Shown one piece after another: positions 21,571 to 33,758 of a stretch of DNA of 64,000 nucleotides. Location: the NCBI RefSeq assembly GCF_010389155.1, contig NC_057761.1, positions 7,070,501 through 7,134,500 on the forward strand. Reading direction: 5' to 3'. Under the pieces are notes generated by a model that saw nothing but the letters and a program-made list of their open reading frames with translations, was not told the origin of the DNA and ran no database searches. Position 1 is the stretch's first letter. Each line of letters starts with the position of its first letter. Both the position numbers and the translations under genes were made by a program. The stretch is from Erigeron canadensis. Taxonomy: Eukaryota; Streptophyta; Magnoliopsida; Asterales; Asteraceae.

Positions 21571-22501
21571 TTGTTTCGAATTATGAAGTGTGTTTTATTA
21601 TTTTAATTAAGTGTTCTTTGGTATTTTGAAATATGTAATGTCGTTAAGCATTTTACTAAAAGATGACCACTTGGTAATTTGGTATTTTGAAATATGTAAT
21701 GTCGTTAAGCATTTTACTAAAAGATGACCACTTGGTAATTTGATAAGAATAGAACTTCATTCATTATTTAAAAACATTACAAACTTATTTTAATGTGTTT
21801 TAATAATAATAAAATATGTTTTTTGTTATATTTGAATGATGTTTTTGTTATAACAAAAAATTATAAAAGAATTGATGATGTGGTGAAAAAGTTCCAAAAA
21901 GTTGTCTTTATAAGTAGGAAAAGTCTTGAAGAAAGTCCTGAACAATGTAATGCTGATATGACACATCAAAAAGTTGAAAGACTTTTGCTTTTTATAAGAA
22001 CCTACCTCAGGCATGTTAAATGCACCCATTTTTCTTTTTAAAAAAAATTCTTTTTATCCATAAAAGATTGATAAAATTCGAAAGTTTTATTTTGGATAAA
22101 ACTTATACTTGATTTATAGATTAAAATCTATGCAAAGTTTATTGCTATTTTATTCTCACACACAAAAAAAAAAAAAAAAAAAACATCTATTAACATTACG
22201 GATAGCTATATTTCAATAATTTAGTTAACTTGCTGATGCTTCAAGTTATGTTACAAGACACTAGAAGATCAACTAAAATGATTTTTATGTTCATAATTTT
22301 TAATATCATAATGACAGAATATTTAATTATTTATGTGATAAAATCATATATGGAAACAATAATTGAATATATATTTAACACTTTGAATTTTTTTACAATC
22401 CATTATATTAAGAGTTAAAGACTCATATTTCAATCTCCCGTTTCATCTAAAAACTTTAATCAACCCAATAATTCTATACTTTTATTTTATAGACGATAAA
22501 G
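21571..22501. other. AT-rich spacer and phytocyanin promoter region
   Basis: It contains a 61-bp tandem duplication (21617-21738), a poly-A run near 22166-22183 and AT-rich DNA up to the phytocyanin ATG. No other gene was recognised. A TATA-like AATTCTATACTTTTA lies about 30-40 bp before the ATG. Confidence 0.5.
21617..21738 (+). repeat. Tandem duplication, two copies of 61 bp
   Basis: The unit starting TTTGGTATTTTGAAATATG and ending near CCACTTGGTAA is repeated head to tail with almost no differences. Confidence 0.9.
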
Positions 22502-22897
22502 ATGATAAAGAAAGTTAAGTTTAGTTCGATCCTGCTTATGGCAATGGTGGTGGCATGTATGGAGTTCCATGGCTCGTTTGCAAAAGAGCGTGTAGTCGGC
22601 GATTCCTTTGGCTGGGCTGTGCCAAATAATCAACTCTACTACGAAATATGGGCATTCAACCAAAGAGGTTTTAGTGTTCATGATGTTCTATTCTTTAACT
22701 TCACCACGGGGGCACATAACGTCGCAGAAGTGACCATGGAAGCACATGATGCCTGCGACGGATCAAATCCTATTCAGATGTATACTGGCGGGCCTGCTCG
22801 TATTTCGTTAAACACCCCTGGAATCAGGGGTTACATATGTACCCTGGGCTCGCATTGCAAGTCGGGACAGAAAATGTTAATTAGGGTAGATCCATGA
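22502..22897 (+). CDS. Secreted phytocyanin (blue copper protein) with a stellacyanin-like Gln ligand
   Basis: A single uninterrupted frame of 131 residues. Residues 1-27 form a signal peptide (basic start, then ILLMAMVVACM, cleavage near SFA-KER). The mature part is one plastocyanin-like domain starting VVGDSFGWAVPNN. The copper ligands are His72 (GAHNV), Cys113 and His118 (YICTLGSHC). Cys85 and Cys119 should form the disulphide. The fourth, axial position in SHCKSGQK is Gln123, as in stellacyanins, where plantacyanins have Met. There is no Pro-rich or hydrophobic C-terminal tail, so no GPI anchor is expected and the protein is probably a soluble cell-wall or apoplastic electron-transfer protein. 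ATG 22502 is the first in frame and gives the signal peptide. Many relatives have one intron; this copy has none. Confidence 0.9.
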   Translation: MIKKVKFSSILLMAMVVACMEFHGSFAKERVVGDSFGWAVPNNQLYYEIWAFNQRGFSVHDVLFFNFTTGAHNVAEVTMEAHDACDGSNPIQMYTGGPARISLNTPGIRGYICTLGSHCKSGQKMLIRVDP

Positions 22898-23056
22898 ACA
22901 TGATGTGTAAAATCTAATTTAGTTACAATAAAATGAATACTTTTACATATTAGATTTTGCAACATATATACTTGATTCATAATTTTCTATCATTTATTAA
23001 AAGACTTATAAGTAAATTAAAGATGCGTTTCAAACAACCAAATAAACCATTTGAAA
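22898..23056. other. 3' flank of the phytocyanin gene up to the LINE insertion
   Basis: It includes AATAAA (about 22927) as a plausible poly-A signal for the phytocyanin transcript and ends with CATTTGAAA (23048-23056), the left target-site duplication of the LINE fragment. Confidence 0.6.
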
Positions 23057-23595
23057 GGCTTCCAACCATGGACCAATTGCAGAAAAGGAATATCTCGGTT
23101 ACTTTTACTATCTGCCCTCTCTGTCAAATCATGGATGGGACAACCGATCATCTTTTTATTCATTGCAACTTTGCTTCCATCCTCTGGAGCTTTATTGTTT
23201 AGTGGTGCAATCTCCCTGCCATCTACCCATCAAATGTTCGTGAACTGTTCGAGATCCATAACAACTCCTTGATATGCCAACGTAAGTCCATGCTTCAAAA
23301 TCTGGTTGCTCTGGCCTACTGCTGGATTATCTGGAAATGTCGTAATGAACGGGTGTTCCAGAACAAGCAACCCTCCATCCGCTTTGCAACAAAGGAAATC
23401 AAGAATATTAGCTTTCTATGGCTTACTACCAGATCGAATAAGCATCAGATTAGTTGGAATAATTGTAACAATTTCAATATCTAGCTCCCTGTTACCATTT
23501 TGTATTTCTAAACTTCTGTGTTTCTCTGTATCCTAGCATCTCGCTAGGCCATTAACATATTTAATAAAGTCCTTTTGATTGTTAAAAAAAAAAAA
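23057..23595 (+). mobile_element. 5'-truncated LINE with zinc-binding RT-linked domain and poly-A tail
   Basis: The insert begins inside coding sequence (RLPTMDQLQKRN). It reads on as the zinc-binding domain found after plant LINE reverse transcriptases (CPLCQ, then TTDHLFIHCNFA and LWSFIV). A TAG at 23200-23202 interrupts the frame before WCNLPAIYPS; it continues (AYCWIIWKCRNERVFQNKQP) to the natural stop at 23482-23484. A short 3' UTR ends in a poly-A run (about 23584-23595). The direct repeat CATTTGAAA flanks the insert at 23048-23056 and 23596-23604. This is a typical dead-on-arrival LINE copy with target-primed reverse transcription hallmarks. Confidence 0.88.
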
Positions 23596-23604
23596 CATTT
23601 GAAA

Positions 23605-24773
23605 ATTGAAATCATTAGGAAGAGATTTGATTGTTTGCGAAGTATATACAATGCAAAATCAAAGTATTCCATAACCAAGTAAAGTGAACCATTTGTTTTT
23701 GGTTGTGAAGTTGAAGCTGGTATGGTTGTATGTAATCTAATTGATGTAATCTAATTGTGTTGTTATTAACGTTTCGTGCTCAAGTGTTGGGGCTTGCTGA
23801 ATGGATAAATAACGTCTGTTTTTGGTTGTGAAGTTGAAGCTGGTATGGTTGCTTTTTGTTTATTAAGTCAAGAAAACAAACATTTTTGATAACTTAATGG
23901 ATTAAGAATTTTCGATTAAGTCATAACTTAATTTATTAAGTTATAAACAAACACCACCTTAGAGTGGTTGACTTATAGGTTTATAAATCGGTTTTGGAAG
24001 ATGGATATAAATTATGGTTTTGTCTAGGTTGAGTTGCAAAAGGGAGGGAAGACAATGTAGAGGGTATATAAAGGGAGGAAAGAGAAGGCAGTGGAGCGAA
24101 CAGACGAAAATACCTCACATGGGAAGCACGTGAGGGAGAAAACGAAACCCATTACATGGACATTAAAATAAAATACTGGTTGGTTTATCTTTTCATAAGG
24201 ATGTAAATGATTTGAGCAAAACCCAATTTTGGTAGTGGTCGAACTCGACTCGTTCAAATTTATGGAGCTCGAGCTCTTGTCAAATCTTGTTCTATTTATT
24301 TTACTTTAATACTTGTTTTAAAATATCTAACCCTTGATTAGTAAATGTGTTTATAATCTCAAATTCGACTCGAATTTGTTTACACTCGATTCAAAACGAG
24401 TGATATAAATCAAAATTAAAAACTTGGTGAGTAACTACTGCCTTATTTACACCCTACCTATAAATGAATCGATCAGATTTGTTGAAACCCAAATCAGCTT
24501 TTGCAAATAATAATCGTGTTTAACCCATTTAGTTACGATGAACTTTACACCTAAAATGTATTTGTAGAATTTCATACATTGAAGAGTCAATTTTAATTTT
24601 ATTTTTTCTTGATAGATTAATAAAGTCGCCCCCCTCTCTTCAATTATTCATCCGCTATTCCCTTCCTCCCTCCACTTGCAAATATACTCCCCTCCGCATG
24701 AAAAAAAAACCCTAAACACAATTCACATATATATATAGGGGATCTCAATTAATAATATTATTCAAAATAAAAA
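23605..24773. other. Spacer with direct repeats and the IDH promoter
   Basis: GTTTTTGGTTGTGAAGTTGA followed by AGCTGGTATGGTTG occurs twice (about 23694 and 23818). Around 24240-24420 there are CGAACTCGACTCG and GAGCTCGAGCTC phrases like those at 31600-32010. A TATA-like CATATATATATAGG (about 24726-24739) lies 35-48 bp before the IDH ATG and may set its start. No additional gene was seen. Confidence 0.55.
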
Positions 24774-27700
24774 ATGGCAACAAAACGAAGTTTTCCGATG
24801 TTGAAGAACTTGCTGACCCGTCAAACTCAAACCCGATCCGTGACCTACATGCCCCGACCGGGAGACGGAGCCCCACGAACCGTAACCCTAATTCCAGGAG
24901 ACGGAATCGGACCGTTAGTAACCGGAGCAGTTGAGCAAGTAATGGACGCGATGCACGCGCCGATATATTTTGAGAAATTCGACGTCCACGGGGATATGAA
25001 AACGATACCAGAACAAGTATTGGAATCGATAAAAAGGAATAAAGTGTGCTTAAAAGGCGGATTGAATACGCCGATGGGCGGCGGAGTGAGTTCGTTGAAT
25101 GTGCAGTTGAGGAAGGAGCTTGATCTGTATGCGTCACTTGTGAATTGTTTTAATCTGCCTGGATTGGTTACTAGACATGAAAATGTTGATATCGTTGTTA
25201 TTCGAGAGAATACCGAAGGCGAATACGCCGGCCTTGAACACGAGGTTGTTCCCGGTGTTGTTGAAAGTCTTAAGGTATTATTCATTTTAAAACTCGAATG
25301 TCACCCTTGTTAGATATAATTTTGTATGTTTATAATGTTTAAATGTGTTTGTTTAGAATTGTTGGTGCTGATAGAGTAGAATAGATGTTAGAATTTTTTA
25401 GATGAATTGTTTTTACAAGAAAGATATAAAGTTCATGTAGATCGTTGGGATCGAGTTGTGTTAGAGGACCTAAGGCGGGCATAGGTGCAGAGTGTAGTAG
25501 GAATGTAGGATCAGGTGCATGTTTGCGAGGACATCAATTGTTTTAGAATATACTTTATCTGTAGTTGTTTTGGTCATTTGAGCTTATGGAGTTGTGGACA
25601 GCAGCCTATATGCTGACATGCATAACGGAAATACACATATTCTATATTTATTTAAAACGGAATGTAGATTTATTGCATACCATGGCTGTTGGCTGCTCAT
25701 GCCTCAAGCCAAGGAGGTTCAAGCTGTTGGGCTTTCATATGTTGAGGCTAGATTTTCATGAGGCCTACTTAGGTGCATTGTGTTGGTTCTGAGGCTCTTG
25801 AGGACTTGGGTGCCCCTAGTGAAGCTTTGAAATTTTGTTTGTTGACATGCTTTTTGTCAATTTATTAGCTTATTCCTAGAAATGAGAGAAAAATCCTTAG
25901 TCATTGATCACTCTTATCTTCATTTTTTACCTGATATATCTTTTTATTCCTTTTTCCATTCAGATTTCTTAATCCTTCTCTTTCATGATTCCTCGAGCTA
26001 AAATCTTACTTCACTTTATAAAGTATCTATCTAATGTCTATGTGAGCAATATGTTGCTCTTTTTTTATCTGATAAGTATGAAATACCTATAATTGTGTAT
26101 GCGTTTGAGTATGAGCTGTTATCCATGACTCCATATCTAATAGGCTCATAGTAATTGTCAAAGCTCTAAATAAGCATTTTTGTATGTACCTGCTAAACTT
26201 ATATATCCGTACATATAACTCAAATGTTTATATCTAGTTGTGTGTGTATGTAATTGATGCATTGATGTTTGATGAGTGCTATAATGCTATTTGATTCATA
26301 TATATGCTTTTTCTTATTCTTGATATGATGATCTCGTCTTCATGAAGCCCATGCCCGAGGATGTGCATGGGCTCTGGAGACCCTTTGTGTCAAGACTCAT
26401 GGATATGAATCATACAGTTGTTTATATTGGCTTTGATTGAAAGTGCCTCAATTCTGGTTGCATATTGGCTTATCATCCAAAGGTGTGAAACCAATACATA
26501 GGCACATAACTGCAGGAGGTTATAATTTGAAGTACGAGTAGTACACTAGTTTTACATTATATTAGGTCCATTCCCTTCAGCATTAGACCATCCTGACCAC
26601 TCCATAATAAACTGGTCTGTCTTCCTAATTTTGATTTCTCATTAACATTGGCTACTAGAAAGCTCTTCTTATAATTCTTGTAAACACATCTGTTTTACAT
26701 ACTTAAAGTTAAGGCAAAAGGTGTGGTTTGCCTGGAAAAGGAACCACAAAAAATTGATTATTTAATAATATATATCATATGCCTCACTTCCTGGGGGTTG
26801 TTTTTCATTGTGTCCTTGACTGTAGTCAACTGAGTAGTATTTCTTTTGGGGAACAGAGATGTACATAGCTATATAACCGAAATATGTGATAGAGTATATA
26901 TTAGATTCAAATATATGACAACATCATCTGCATGAGTGGTACAGATTACAGAAGTGCTGCAGGTTTGTGATTGTTAAGGCTCTACATATGACAACATCAT
27001 CTGCACTTTAATGGTTCTGAGATAGGCGAAAGGAAAACATACATAACGATTCAAAAGTAGATAGAAAATACACACAGACACACAGCAATTGATAAACAAG
27101 TATTGACTTAATGCTAGATGTTGTTAATGGAATTGGGGATTGCATGTAACCCAAGTTATAGCATCTGGAAATGGTTCTGGATTATATATAACCTAATTTG
27201 GTGGATTCATTTAGTATATGAAGAGTGAGTTGTTGATCGATAGAACAAACTTTTGTGGAACTTATTACTTGTTACGTATCTGATTGAGTGGAAACATGAG
27301 GTTTCTAGCTTTTTATTTTTATTTTTTATTTTCCATTGGAGATGATACTGGTGTCTCTTTAATTGTTTTTAGTGCACGTCTTTATACACTTACACAGGTA
27401 GAGCCAGTCGTACGTTGCAATTCTATTAAGTCAGAGTTGTGCCAATCCATTGAATAGGTGTATTCAGGGTTCATGGGCTCGCTATGAGGGTAAATTAAGA
27501 GTTTTTTTTTCATCTTTGATAAGTTTTGTGGTTGATAAATAGTTACGGATATACAGATGGTTAACCTGATGCATTAGTACTACCTGTTGCTTACTTCACC
27601 CCTTGATTTAGTTGTACCACTTTAGTGATGTAGTCTTGCCTTCAACATCTGAGATCAATAAAGATATTCCAGACTGCTGTTCAATGTATCTTCTGAAATC

Positions 27701-29084
27701 AAGATACATCCTTATTGTAACCAGCTCACAATTTTATTCTTTCTTTTTTGTTTGGACTGTTGTCGACTCCACTTTTGGTGGGTCGTATTTATGCAAAGAT
27801 CACTTAAACCCTTAAACAATTGGAGCTCACTATACATGCAGGTTAAAGATGTACATCTCTTTAAGCACAACTATATGCAAATAATGTTTTTATACGGCAA
27901 TCTCATTATAGAAGCTATATGAATATGAGGCATTTATCTTCTAGTATGTGATGATGATTAATAGAGGTTTATACATACATGGAGCGTTTCTTTTCTATTG
28001 TGATGAAAATCTATTCAAAAGCTACTGTTGCTTCATTACAGTTTACAAGTTTTAGCCTTATAGACTTTTGATCTGTCAACCCAAGAGCTAATATCTCTAA
28101 ACTCGGGAAATAATAATTTAAACTCTAATTTGGCAGGTGATCACAAAGTTTTGCTCAGAACGTATTGCAAAATATGCATTTGAGTATGCTTACCTCAACA
28201 ATCGGAAAACAGTTACAGCCGTGCACAAAGCAAATATTATGAAACTTGCTGATGGACTGTTCCTAGAATCATGCCGAGAGATAGCAAGCAAGTATCCCAG
28301 CATCAAATACAATGAGATCATTGTCGACAATTGCTGTATGCAGCTTGTTTCAAAGCCTGAGCAGTTTGATGTTATGGTCAGTGACTCATGAGCCCAAAAT
28401 TTTTACTAATTCATTGCATGTTTATTTTGATACTTTTAATGGATTATCCAACCCGAGAAGAAAATTGATTTATTTTTAGGTAATATATGAATGAACGATC
28501 ATGTATGTGCTTTACTCACATTCACAAAATTGCAATTGATATGTACTTGAAATATTGCCCAGTTTCATGATATGCTGTTTGAAAATCATTGGTTTATTGT
28601 TTTATAGGTGACTCCCAACCTTTATGGAAATTTGGTGGCCAACACTGCTGCTGGTATTGCTGGAGGCACTGGTGTTATGCCTGGAGGTTTGCCATCTTTG
28701 CATTGTTATTCATGTTACCTATTTGTATCCTATATATTTTTAAAGCTGGGACTGAAGCGATGTGGTTTTGTAATATATATGGACTGACGTAGAATTGTAT
28801 AATTTGCAGGTAATGTGGGGGCTGATCATGCTGTATTTGAACAAGGTGCATCAGCAGGAAATGTTGGGAAACAGAAAATAGTAGATCGAAAGACGGCAAA
28901 TCCTGTTGCTTTGCTTCTGTCATCAGCCATGATGCTGAGACATCTTCAATTCCCTTCATTTGCAGACCGACTCGAGAACTCTGTTAAGCGTGTCATCTTG
29001 GAAGGTAAGCATCGAACAAAAGATCTTGGCGGCACCAGCACTACTCAAGAAGTTGTTGATGCTGTCATTGCTAATCTTGGATGA
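24774..29084 (+). CDS. IDH1: Isocitrate dehydrogenase [NAD] regulatory subunit, mitochondrial
   Basis: Four exons join in frame: 24774-25274, 28137-28376, 28608-28686 and 28810-29084; all introns are GT-AG and the product is 364 residues. Residues 1-22 are a basic, Ser/Thr-rich mitochondrial presequence ([17 protein letters not shown]). The body is the isocitrate/isopropylmalate dehydrogenase fold: [100 protein letters not shown] and [17 protein letters not shown]. The pattern after CLKGGL and the Cys pair NCC match plant regulatory subunits and not catalytic ones. The heteromer oxidises isocitrate to 2-oxoglutarate with NAD in the tricarboxylic acid cycle. Intron 1 is unusually long (2862 bp). 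The gene appears intact. The symbol follows the plant regulatory-subunit naming. Confidence 0.95.
25275..28136 (+). other. Long first intron of the IDH gene
   Basis: The intron is GT-AG and 2862 bp. It contains a repeated phrase ATATGACAACATCATCTGCA (about 26911 and 26985) and no recognisable transposon protein. Open frames inside have no domain. Confidence 0.8.
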
Positions 29085-30145
29085 GACCTTTGGTTGGTAA
29101 TATCCCCATCATTCACCGGATATATCCTTTCATTGTTTTGCGTGATACGTTTTTTGCTTCATCAAAGATTCTATTGGGGATTTGATTTCCTTGTGAATAA
29201 CATGACCTTTGAAGCGGGAATACTTCAATAAGAACTAAATTATGATAAAATTGTCATGTATTTATTGGAACTGCAGAGTTACATTGAGAACACATTGTAG
29301 CGAAGTTGTTAAATTTCACTTGAAGCTTAATGCATTTACCTTTCCCTTATATGGCGTGCATTTGTGTTGGGACTAGGGTTGATTTAATTCTTCTACCGAG
29401 TCAATTCGAAGTGTGCATTAGATGTGTTATCTTAAACGTGTGCAACTGAAACACATGGATTATTTTGGTCTTCTCGTTCTATAATATTAAAATTAAAATT
29501 GTAAATATAAATCAGAGACTTAAGTGGTCATTTGTTTGTAAGAAATTGCTGATTGCATAGACGTTGGTATGAATTGGTATACTGAAATCATTGTTGAAAA
29601 ATAATGATTTCAACACCTTATCCCTATTGTTTTTGTAACCGTGGTCTTTCGCAAACTACACAAACATTTAAAAAAGCACGCATTCAGAAACTACATTACT
29701 GGGGCTAGAGTTGAAGCCGTTAAACGCATTTAGCAAGCCCCAAGGGAACTTCCCACAGATGTCTCTGAGTAGGATGTAGCGTGCCCAGTTGGAGAAGGAC
29801 CTTACTATTTGATGATGGGGCAAAGTTTCTAATCAAAAGATTGCCATTCTATAAAAATGAAGCTAGGACTTTTGGGATTTAAATATTTAATGTTCTCACA
29901 ATCTTACTAAGAATAAAAACTACATAAGTAACAGAATTACAAGTACATCAAAATTCAATTAAGTAACGCACTAAAGCATATGGTAATTGTCGCAACATTT
30001 CAAAGTACAATATTGCCCTTATAAAGAAAGTCACATGCTTTGACACAATATCCAACATGTTCCTTTTAGCCAATCTTCAAATAGGATGGACAAATTTGTC
30101 AACAGATTCCATTGAAACTTTCACACTACGCAACTACTAGTACCT
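29085..30145. other. Intergenic region between convergent IDH and F-box genes
   Basis: It holds the 3' ends of the two convergent genes. No gene, RNA or clear repeat was seen. Confidence 0.5.
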
Positions 30146-31399
30146 TTACCATTCCACACACGCACAGGCGGCGCGTCTAACCAAATCCGGCAAATCTGGC
30201 CCTCTACTCCATTCTCCGTCACCCGTGGAATCATAAACCAACACCAAAGCTTCTTTCACTCCTCTAATACTCCGCCCACTCCTCCTTAACAAATCATCAA
30301 TACAACCCATTATTTGTATCAACACCACCTTATCATCCCCCACCCCTACGCAACTAAATCTCACCGTTCCGTCTAGCCTAACTTGCGTTGGCAATGGTGG
30401 ACTTTTCAACCGAGACCACTCTCCAAACCCTGCGCCTCTACACCCGTTAAACCTCCAAAAGGAAAGCTCAACCGCGTGGCTAGCCAAAACGTAAACGTAA
30501 TCCCCATAAGCACACGCTGCCACCACACAACCACCGCCAGGCACCGCACGAGTTCTCAACCACCTTCGTGCCGCCACATCATACAAATCCATTGAGCTAG
30601 CATAAACATGAGCTCCACCACTAGCAGAAGCGCGTGCTCCAACGCGCGTGTCATCATTACACGCGCCACCTATCTTCAACCCACCAATCACGTACATGAC
30701 TCCGTCCACCGCTGCACCAATACACCCGTAACGCATCCTTGGCGCGTGACACACCACGCGCCACGAATTCCTTTCTGGGTCATACTCCTCTACTACCGCC
30801 GTTCTACTAGACCCGCCGGCGACGTAGATTTTTCCGGAGACAACCGCAACCGCGAACTTCTTTCTCAAAACCGACATTTTCGATCTGGGTATAACCGTCC
30901 CAGTCCACGCATCACACCGGAGCATACTAGTTTTCCCAATTACATAAACCCATCTCCCAATCGCCGCAAGCCGCGCGTGGGACGACAAGCCACCCACATC
31001 ATTGTACCCACTAGTCCGACACGACAACGAGGTTGTCGTGGTGGTCCACCGAGTGTGATTAGCTAATTCATATGTGGCCGCAATAAACCCAGAATCCGAA
31101 AAAGATAACACAAAGACTGCAAAATGAAGAAGACCACGGTGGCGACGGAGGCTATAGAATTGAGAAAAGTCGATTAAATAAGACCAACGACGGCAGACGA
31201 CGGAGATTGATGGTAATGAAGATCGAGGAACACGAGATATGATTTCGACCAAAATGTCATCAGGGAGAGAAGATAATGAGGTTGGACGATGTGGCGGATA
31301 GTGGAGTTGATGGCTTGGATTGTATTGTCGAGAATCTGGGAAACATGATTTTGTTAGCCATGAAAAGTGTCGAGAATTGCAGTTTTCCGATGATGACAT
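30146..31399 (-). CDS. F-box/kelch-repeat protein
   Basis: One intronless frame of 417 residues. An F-box spans about residues 41-86 (SLSSLPDDILVEIISRVPRS, then VVCRRWSYLI), the surface that binds SKP1 in an SCF ubiquitin ligase. Kelch-type blades follow: GRWVYVIG (about 148), GKIYVAGGSSRTAVVEEYDP, RYGCIGAAVDGVMYVIGG, a variable insertion with ARASASGGAHVY, and YGDYVYVLASH. The blades would form a propeller that recruits the target protein, which is unknown. The reading frame is GC-rich compared with its surroundings and relatively rich in CpG, so long open frames on the opposite strand (for example 30608-31066) are shadows. ATG 31399 is the first in frame before the F-box; MSSSENC has no organelle signal. 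The gene looks intact and single-exon, as is common in this family. Confidence 0.92.
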   Translation of the reverse strand: MSSSENCNSRHFSWLTKSCFPDSRQYNPSHQLHYPPHRPTSLSSLPDDILVEIISRVPRSSLPSISVVCRRWSYLIDFSQFYSLRRHRGLLHFAVFVLSFSDSGFIAATYELANHTRWTTTTTSLSCRTSGYNDVGGLSSHARLAAIGRWVYVIGKTSMLRCDAWTGTVIPRSKMSVLRKKFAVAVVSGKIYVAGGSSRTAVVEEYDPERNSWRVVCHAPRMRYGCIGAAVDGVMYVIGGLKIGGACNDDTRVGARASASGGAHVYASSMDLYDVAARRWLRTRAVPGGGCVVAACAYGDYVYVLASHAVELSFWRFNGCRGAGFGEWSRLKSPPLPTQVRLDGTVRFSCVGVGDDKVVLIQIMGCIDDLLRRSGRSIRGVKEALVLVYDSTGDGEWSRGPDLPDLVRRAACACVEW

Positions 31400-33758
31400 T
31401 TTTGGAAATTACAAGATTTGATGGAGAAGCAGAAATAAATGGGGGTGTAAACGCTGACATTCAAGAAAGAGTAGAAGTGAAGTGAATGACAGTGATTATT
31501 ATCGGTTCATTTTCCTACTTATTACCATTTACCAATCAAAAGTTGTAGGCCACAAAACTGTTCTTTTTGAAGCATAGATTTCCCCTCATAAGACTCTCGA
31601 AAATATTATTTTTTAATTCGTGACTCGTAACGTGACTCAACTATTTGACTCGTAAGAGTCATGTACTACATAATATCATATAATTATATATATGTGACGT
31701 CTTTAGAAGTAAAATATAAATTTGTTATCTTAATAAATTTACCAAATTATTACATATTCAATAGTTTTGAGACATAAACTAACTATTTACCTCCAAATTC
31801 ATAATAAAATGATCAAAACTACAAAAACAAACACAATATAATATAGCAAATTAAGTATAATACGAGTATATCCATAGTATATCAAACTACAATAATTATA
31901 AGTTTATGACTCTTGAATTGGTTCAAGTTCACATAACGACTTGTAAGAGTTTGGACAAAAACGAGTCGACTCGTTTTTGGTGTAAATCAACTCGACTCGT
32001 GACTCGTATGAGTTTAACACTATGGTAATAAGACGTATGTGTTAATGTTGCCACCCACTAGTTGGTGGGTGGGGGGTGAATAATAGTAAACTTTCTAAAA
32101 AAAAGACATATGCCCGCGTGATGCGTGAGCAGTGACGGCAACAACCCTGATATTGTGGTGACGTTGATGGTGTGGTGGTTGAGGCGGAAATGAGTGATGG
32201 CGATGGCGACTATGGTGAGTGATTATTGATGTTAAAATTTTGATGAAAAAAAGATTGTGTAGTTATTTTATGGATTGAAAAAATAATGTTCAAGTACAAA
32301 ATTGGTAAATTCGATTATTTTTGTTGAAAAGAAAGGGAAATGGGTGTGGGGGGTCATAACAAATCTGAGAATAGTAATGTTTAATCTTTAAAATTTAAAT
32401 TCATATCAAGAGAAAAACAGTTATTTTCAATAAAAACTGATAGCATTTGCTCAAACCCAAATTTGATAATGAACTAGTTTTTTATATGGCTTCTTTGCCT
32501 CTAGAATTTTCTTAAAGAGAGCATACAGCTAGATTTATTAATAAGTATTAAATCCTTGCTTGGTTTAAGTGATTGATACAAAATACTTTGTGACTTTAAA
32601 AAAAAAAACAAATCGTGATATGACTTCACAAACACAATAATTAGACCCTATATATAGTATAGCTATCACAAATTTTGTAATGGAACAATATGTTTTTGGG
32701 TTTTGCTAAACAAATGCAGGGCTTTGGTTGGCATTAAATAACTGTACACTACCATAAAATTAAAATGGTAGACTTTCAATATAAAAAGATAATCTTTTTA
32801 TGCACATTCACTTCATTTAGCATTTTCCTTATATAAATTTGGATTATAAAATTAGATCCCGGTGGCAAGTGAACTTCTAAATTTTGTTGTAACCTCCTTT
32901 AGATACACATGCCAGTTATAGGTGAAAAATATCAGATATAAGCAATTTCAGATATCACTTACAAATAATAAGCCGTATCAATCCATCTATAACATAATAT
33001 CCAGCTATGTAAATTTGCCTTAACATATCAAAGACCGTCACAAGCCAGCTTTATTTGAAACTTATATCATTCCTTAATTGAAAACCAAAGAAATATCTAA
33101 ACTAGGTTTATTTACAATTATTATTAACATCAAATGCTAACATAAAAATCCCACGGTAAAATGAACGACGCTAGTTGCTTTAACCATATACTGTCCATCC
33201 AAATGCTTTCTCCAGCTTACTCTACATCCTGCAAAGCCATTAAAGTCATGATTGCATCCGGTTTAAATCAAATAACAAGACAAAATGGCGAAAAAGGCAC
33301 ATCCATAAGAAAAACAAACCATATTATCGAATTCCAACTTCCCAGTCATTAGGGGACTGATGTTGAATCACATTTTTTTTTATTTGCTACTTTAAAGAGT
33401 AAAGTAGTTTGTGTTCCAAAACATGTGTTTATTTCCTTGATGTACGTTTTATTTAACCTCTAAACAAAAAATGATTTAGAATCTTCAGGGTAAAATGGTG
33501 GCCGAAGATGTGAAATTCAGTAGAAATTGAGCACATCATCAAGTAACTAAGATGAAGGTGTCGAAACAGTTAACTTACAGTCAGAACGTATATCAGTAGT
33601 AAAGATTGTGTGTTATTTCATCAGATCCATGTTATTTCCAAATTCCTTCTAATGAGTAAGCTAGCAAAACAAAGTCAAAGTAACCTACTTAGACAGATAA
33701 GCAAAACAGAAAAAAAAAATGAAATAAACCAAAAACGTTAGGGAAAGGATGAAAAGTA
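31400..33758. other. Intergenic region between F-box and MATE genes
   Basis: This spacer is AT-rich. From about 31600 to 32010 it has many ACTCGT/GACTCG phrases and one perfect 22-base palindrome (31957-31978). The phrase density resembles 24240-24420, so both may be remnants of one repeat family. No gene was recognised; short frames near 33161-33352 lack domains. Confidence 0.5.
31957..31978. repeat. Perfect 22-base palindrome
   Basis: The sequence is AAAAACGAGTC followed by its exact reverse complement GACTCGTTTTT. It could be a protein-binding site or a cruciform former, or just part of a repeat with GACTCGT motifs. Confidence 0.9.

Noticed and set aside
24845..25285. Minus-strand open frame (146 aa) at the IDH first exon
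   Set aside because: It is a shadow of the IDH coding sequence on the other strand.
25565..25792. Open frame inside IDH intron 1
   Set aside because: No domain, and it lies within a well-defined GT-AG intron whose removal restores the IDH protein.
30608..31066. Long plus-strand open frame (152 aa) opposite the F-box gene
   Set aside because: It is antisense to a clear F-box/kelch gene, has no domain, and arises from the GC-rich codon usage of the real gene.
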